From assembly GCA_009788135.1 (NCBI GenBank), contig WQSA01000073.1, positions 1 to 9,380 of the forward strand: a DNA stretch of 9,380 bases, in the 5' to 3' direction. Under the pieces are notes generated by a model, which saw only the letters and a list, made by a program, of their open reading frames with translations, was not told the origin of the DNA and made no database searches. This document shows, in pieces, positions 5,917-9,380 of this stretch (within the stretch, counting starts at the first letter, position 1; each line of letters opens with the position of its first letter). Made by a program: the position numbers and the translations under genes. This stretch comes from Candidatus Fibrimonadales bacterium (GTDB lineage Bacteria > Fibrobacterota > Fibrobacteria > Fibrobacterales > Fibrobacteraceae).

Positions 5917-7322
5917 TGTCACCGTTTATAATTTTAGACTGCGCATTTATATTGTTGCCTTTTTTGATTTTGGCCCTTGGGCTGTTTTCGCAAAGAAGCT
6001 GCATTGTTTTAGCCAACGTGAGTTCTGCGGCTTTGGCGTTGCTTTATTTAGGGTTTTCAATCTGCGGAATGGAAGACGCTAGTTTAAACGCAAGTCTGCT
6101 GACCTGGCATGTAAACAGTTTTGGCATTTTAATTAGAGAACTCTTGCTGATTTCTTTCTTTTTCGCCTCCGTTTTGAGCAGCGGCTATAATTTGCGCAGC
6201 AGGCCGGAATTTTTGGCGGCAATGCTATTCGTGGCTGTTGGCGGAATGCTTGTGGTTTCGGCTGAGGAGCTTATATCTCTGTTTATAGGCTTGGAGCTTG
6301 CAACCATGCCTATGTATTTTTTGGTTTCCTGGAGCAAGCTTTCATCTAAAGGTTCGGAAGCCGCTCTTAAGTATGTTTTAATGGGCTCAATAGCCACTGC
6401 GGTTTTGCTGTTCGGCATGAGCTATTTATACGGCTTTGCCGAATCGCTTTCTTACTCGGACATTTCCTATGCCGTGCATAATACCTCCAGCGTGGATTTG
6501 AATCTATTGCTAATAGGAGTGTTTTTTATAGTAGCTGGCGTTGGCTTTAAGCTTACATTATTTCCATTCCACACCTGGGCTCCAGATGTTTACGAAGGCG
6601 CTCCAACACCAGTTACCGCTTATCTTTCCGTCACCTCAAAAGCGGTTTCGCTGGCGTTTTTGGGAGTTTTGGTATATGGCCCCTTGGCAGACATGGGCCT
6701 TATATTCCAGCTCGTATTTTCCGGACTTGCAATGGCAACCATATTTATAGGCAACTTGGGAGCATTGAAACAGAGCAGGCTGCGCAGATTTATGGCATAT
6801 AGCTCCATTGCTCAAGCGGGTTATATTTTAATCGGTTTGTGCGGAGAGGTTCGTCTTGGAGCTTCGTCTTTTGTTTATTATCTGTTCCTTTACGCTTTTT
6901 CAAATTACCTGATGTTCTTTTTAATCGGAATAATAGGCAAAACTCGCGATGAGAGTTTTGATTCTCTTAGAGGGCTTTCAAAAGAGAGTCCATTGCTTGC
7001 GGTTTTGTTTGCAATAGCAGCGTTTAGCTTGGCTGGCATTCCGCCGCTCGCAGGTTTTATAGGCAAGTGGATGGTGTTTGCCAGCGCAGCTTCTGTGGGC
7101 AATTATGCGCTTGTAGGTTTTGCCGCAATAAACAGCGTTATAGCTTTGTATTATTATTTGCAGGTGATAAAAGCAGCATGGGTTAGCGATGGAGGAGAAG
7201 ATTTGAGCCCGCTGCGAGTTAGCATGGGGCAAAAGATAGCGATTGCCTTTTTAGGTTTTGCGGTTTTGTTCTTTGGCATTGCGCCATGGCTGCATTCATA
7301 TATTTATTCTCTGGCTTTTTAG
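5916..7322 (+). CDS. nuoN: NADH-quinone oxidoreductase subunit N
   Basis: A 468-residue multi-spanning inner-membrane protein, one of the three antiporter-like proton-pumping subunits of respiratory complex I, of typical length. Seen: about 13-14 hydrophobic spans; E127 in FIGLELATMPMY (the conserved helix-5 glutamate); K212 and H219 in VGFKLTLFPFHTWAPDVYEG (broken-helix 7 region); K242 in TAYLSVTSKAV; and K384 in GIPPLAGFIGKW (helix 12). APDVYEGAPTPVTAYLS separates NuoN from NuoL and NuoM. nuoN normally ends a 14-gene nuo operon directly after nuoM, but here a peptidase gene precedes it and no other nuo gene is within about 6 kb upstream or 2 kb downstream, so it stands alone. It may have its own promoter (candidate at 5893-5908), and its ATG also overlaps the preceding stop (TAATG). 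Confidence 0.93.
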   Translation: MSPFIILDCAFILLPFLILALGLFSQRSCIVLANVSSAALALLYLGFSICGMEDASLNASLLTWHVNSFGILIRELLLISFFFASVLSSGYNLRSRPEFLAAMLFVAVGGMLVVSAEELISLFIGLELATMPMYFLVSWSKLSSKGSEAALKYVLMGSIATAVLLFGMSYLYGFAESLSYSDISYAVHNTSSVDLNLLLIGVFFIVAGVGFKLTLFPFHTWAPDVYEGAPTPVTAYLSVTSKAVSLAFLGVLVYGPLADMGLIFQLVFSGLAMATIFIGNLGALKQSRLRRFMAYSSIAQAGYILIGLCGEVRLGASSFVYYLFLYAFSNYLMFFLIGIIGKTRDESFDSLRGLSKESPLLAVLFAIAAFSLAGIPPLAGFIGKWMVFASAASVGNYALVGFAAINSVIALYYYLQVIKAAWVSDGGEDLSPLRVSMGQKIAIAFLGFAVLFFGIAPWLHSYIYSLAF

Positions 7323-7331
7323 AGAGGCATT

Positions 7332-7895
7332 TTGAAAGAGCTGTTATTTAGACGTTTTAGTTTGCTGGCAGGGCTTCTTGCCATTGCGTCTATTTTTGTT
7401 CTTTCTTATTTTTATTATCGTTTGCAGGCAAATTCGCCTTTTATCTACGAGCAGATTATAGCAAACATTTCTGAATACAGGGTTTTGGATTCAAGAATTC
7501 AAACAAACTTTGAAACAGCCAAAGATAATTTAAATATCCAGACAGCTCTTGTTTCATCTATAAAAGAGCAGTTTTACGCTTTAAGTACCAAAGAGATTAA
7601 GCTTCCAAATCCAGATGCCATTTACGATATAGAGATGAGCATTACTTTGAGAATGCGCTTGCTTGCATTGTGCTTGAAAACCGATTCCTGCAGTATTGAG
7701 GAATGGAACAAGGCTCGTGCCAAGGCTTGGGAAGCTTGCGAAACGCTGTTGGTTTCTTTTTACAACTTGCGCTTGGAACAAGAAGAAATCTGGTCTAAAA
7801 ACCTGAGAATCTTCTATATGTTATCCGTTATGCTTTTGCTGTCCACGCTGTTCTTTGCTGCGCAAAAAAAGACTATCCCGCTTCCTTCTGCCTGA
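7332..7895 (+). CDS. Unknown two-helix membrane protein with sensor-like extracytoplasmic domain
   Basis: A 187-residue protein I do not recognise. An N-terminal membrane segment (about 9-29, LLAGLLAIASIFVLSYFYY) and a second at about 158-177 (LRIFYMLSVMLLLSTLFFAA) enclose some 130 mostly helical residues; three cysteines lie at 114, 120 and 136. Basic residues at the N terminus (RR) and after helix 2 (KK) place both ends in the cytoplasm and the loop outside. This is the layout of chemoreceptor or histidine-kinase sensor modules, but only about 10 residues follow the second helix, so no output domain exists. The start is TTG 7332, chosen for the GAGAGG (7322-7327) ahead of it, spacing 4; it is 9 nt after the nuoN stop, hence probably one operon. 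Its end overlaps the convergent flhB end by 23 bp. Confidence 0.65.
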   Translation: MKELLFRRFSLLAGLLAIASIFVLSYFYYRLQANSPFIYEQIIANISEYRVLDSRIQTNFETAKDNLNIQTALVSSIKEQFYALSTKEIKLPNPDAIYDIEMSITLRMRLLALCLKTDSCSIEEWNKARAKAWEACETLLVSFYNLRLEQEEIWSKNLRIFYMLSVMLLLSTLFFAAQKKTIPLPSA

Positions 7896-8931
7896 ACACA
7901 TACGCCAAAACCTCCGCAACGGCGGAGAAGAACTCTGCCGGCAAAGGGTCGCCAACCTCAACTACGTAATACATGGCACGGGCCAAAGGCTTGTTTTCAA
8001 CTATGGGAACATTATGCTCAACCGCAAGTTGCTTTATTCGCTCCGCTATTTTATCCTCTCCCTTTGCAACAACCAGCGGAACCTGGTCTTTGCCTCGCTC
8101 ATAGCGCAAAGCTATTGCCAAATGAGTCGGGTTGGTTATAACCACAGTTGCGCTCGGAACCTCTTTCATCATAAATTGCTGGTGTAGTTTATACATCATG
8201 CGCTTGCGAGCTGCCACCACCTTCGGATCGCCTTCCGATTGCTTATGTTCGTCTTTAACCTCATTCTTTGTCATTTTCATTTCGTTGTGAGTCTTTCTCT
8301 TTTGGTAAATCAAATCCACTATGCCGAGTATAATCAAAAATATAATGACTTTCAAAAGCAATTCAACTATAATGTCTATCATATATGCGCAAAAAACTCC
8401 GATTTCCATATCAGCCATATATAAAATATCTTCGTAATGCGATTTTATAACAAAATAGGCAATTATTCCTACAATGGTTATTTTCGCTACACCTTTTAAA
8501 AGTTCCACCCAGGCGTCCTTCCCGAACAATCGCTTGAAACTGGCCAGCGAAAATACATTTGAAAGTTTTGGTTGCAATTTTTCAAGCGTAAAATGCAAAC
8601 CAACCTGTGCTAAATTACCCACCAAGCCAAGAAACAAAAAAAGCAAAAGCAAAGGCGCAAGCATTTTTATCAATAAATTCAAAACATAATACGCCAAGCC
8701 CGAAAAATTCGCAAGCGTTGGCTGCCAATCGACAAAACCGATAAAGAATTCATGCATAATCGCTTTGCAGCTAGCAGCGAAATCTCCGCCAAAAAGATAA
8801 AGCCCCCACAAAGCCCCGATTAAGGCAATGGCCGAAGATAAATCCATTGAACGCCCAATCTGCCCCTTTTTAATGGCATCAGATTTTTTCTTTGAGGTAG
8901 GCTCCTCTGTTTTGTCTTCATCATCTGCCAT
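7873..8931 (-). CDS. flhB: Flagellar type III export switch protein FlhB
   Basis: A 352-residue component of the flagellar export gate. The N-terminal part (EDKTEEPTSKKKSDAIKKGQ) is the conserved cytosolic leader, followed by four membrane spans between about 30 and 210 (including LAPLLLLFLFLGLVGNLAQVG and KVIIFLIILGIVDLIYQ). The cytoplasmic domain has YQKRKTHNEMKMTKNEVKDE and the self-cleavage site N267-P-T-H270 in TNPTHLAIALRY, where cleavage between N and P allows the switch from rod/hook to filament substrates; VENKPLARAMY and GDPLPAEFFSAVAEVLAYV complete the domain. Length matches flagellar FlhB, and the absence of virulence-system neighbours favours flagellar over SctU. Its ATG overlaps the fliR stop by one base (TAATG on the minus strand), with GGGGGTGGG upstream as a possible ribosome site. 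It is the last gene of its operon here; flhA does not follow. Confidence 0.96.
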   Translation of the reverse strand: MADDEDKTEEPTSKKKSDAIKKGQIGRSMDLSSAIALIGALWGLYLFGGDFAASCKAIMHEFFIGFVDWQPTLANFSGLAYYVLNLLIKMLAPLLLLFLFLGLVGNLAQVGLHFTLEKLQPKLSNVFSLASFKRLFGKDAWVELLKGVAKITIVGIIAYFVIKSHYEDILYMADMEIGVFCAYMIDIIVELLLKVIIFLIILGIVDLIYQKRKTHNEMKMTKNEVKDEHKQSEGDPKVVAARKRMMYKLHQQFMMKEVPSATVVITNPTHLAIALRYERGKDQVPLVVAKGEDKIAERIKQLAVEHNVPIVENKPLARAMYYVVEVGDPLPAEFFSAVAEVLAYVFRQKEAG

Positions 8932-9380
8932 TAGTGCCCACCCCCAGCCCGCAAGACTGCAAACAAGGCTCTCTGCAACTGCTCAAAATTCGCATGAAAA
9001 AGCTGCACCATAAGAGGCAAAGAATAAATTATAACCAATGTGCCGAAAATAATTTTCATCGGAACGCCCAAAAGCCAAACCTGCAATTGCGGCATTACCC
9101 TGTTCATAAGACCAAGCGTGACCGTGCACAAAAAAAGCGCACCCAAAACAGGAGCCGCAAACTGAAATGCAACTACAAAAGAACTCGCCGAAAGCAACAT
9201 CAGAATAGCCGCAAAACTACGCGTGTCCCAAACAAAATTTCCCATTGGAATGTATTGAAAAGATTCAAAAAGCACTCGTATAAAAAAGTAATGGCCGCCG
9301 CTTGCCAAAAATATTACTACCAAAATCATAGGGAAAAATATTGAATATATATTGCTTTGAAATTCCACGAACGGATTTTG
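8931..9380 (-). CDS. fliR: Flagellar export protein FliR (C-terminal part, 5' end outside window)
   Basis: The frame is open to the window edge, so only about 149 C-terminal codons of a protein usually near 260 residues are present; a GTG at 9368 within the reading is an internal valine (NPFVEFQSN), not the start. Seen: a hydrophobic span followed by SGGHYFFIRVLFESFQYIPMG, the FliR pattern of GGH, S/F-Y and P-G; then FAAPVLGALFLCTVTLGLMNRVMPQLQVW and a further span (IIFGTLVIIYSLPLMVQLF). FliR sits with FliP and FliQ in the membrane core of the flagellar export apparatus, with FlhB wrapped round its base. The overlap with flhB (TAATG) signals coupled translation, matching the common fliR-flhB order. 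fliP and fliQ are expected to lie upstream, beyond the right edge. Confidence 0.93.
   Translation of the reverse strand, partial: QNPFVEFQSNIYSIFFPMILVVIFLASGGHYFFIRVLFESFQYIPMGNFVWDTRSFAAILMLLSASSFVVAFQFAAPVLGALFLCTVTLGLMNRVMPQLQVWLLGVPMKIIFGTLVIIYSLPLMVQLFHANFEQLQRALFAVLRAGGGH

Noticed and set aside
8239..8424. Short plus-strand open frames inside flhB as possible small genes
   Set aside because: They are antisense to a well-conserved flagellar protein and have no start signals or motifs.
8934..9344. 136-codon plus-strand open frame opposite fliR
   Set aside because: The translation is extremely rich in Lys, Arg, Gln and Asn with no fold-like pattern, as expected from the complement of a hydrophobic membrane protein gene.

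Overview
The window is compact, almost gap-free DNA from a Gram-negative (diderm) bacterium. Evidence for this is an outer-membrane-type lipoprotein, a DUF3450 protein (a family tied to TonB/ExbB envelope systems), the flagellar export proteins FlhB and FliR, and a complex I subunit (NuoN). Base composition is about 40-50% GC in most genes. The architecture and the promoter-like motif found here would suit Fibrobacterota (for example the gut Fibromonadales), but this is a guess and not shown by the sequence.

Layout. 1-1383 (+) is the C-terminal part of PheT, the phenylalanyl-tRNA synthetase beta chain. 1387-3201 (+) is a much more AT-rich, tightly coupled three-gene insert: an N6-adenine DNA methyltransferase, a PIN-domain putative RNase toxin, and a 79-residue putative antitoxin. 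3217-4125 (+) is a short PdxB (erythronate-4-phosphate dehydrogenase, vitamin B6 synthesis). Its stop codon interlocks with that of a small convergent lipoprotein gene (4122-4514, -). That lipoprotein gene diverges from a DUF3450 coiled-coil periplasmic protein (4549-5301, +) across a perfect 10-1-10 palindrome. This is followed by a VanY-like M15 peptidase (5305-5916, +), NuoN (5916-7322, +) and an unknown two-helix membrane protein (7332-7895, +). The last of these runs tail to tail into flhB (7873-8931, -), which is translationally coupled to fliR (from the right window edge, -).

How the parts work together. The most notable unit is the methyltransferase-PIN-small protein cassette, which looks like a horizontally acquired defence or stability module placed directly behind pheT and using a Shine-Dalgarno sequence inside the end of pheT. 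The second notable point is a shared motif, roughly AAATTTTCTAYATT or its close variant, that ends 6-7 nt before the ATG of three genes (lipoprotein, DUF3450, nuoN). This spacing is that of a -10 element for leaderless transcripts. Genes inside the apparent operons mostly have ordinary Shine-Dalgarno sequences or overlapping stop/start codons instead. No tRNA, rRNA, CRISPR array, insertion sequence or convincing intrinsic terminator was seen, and there is no gene-free stretch longer than about 35 bases.
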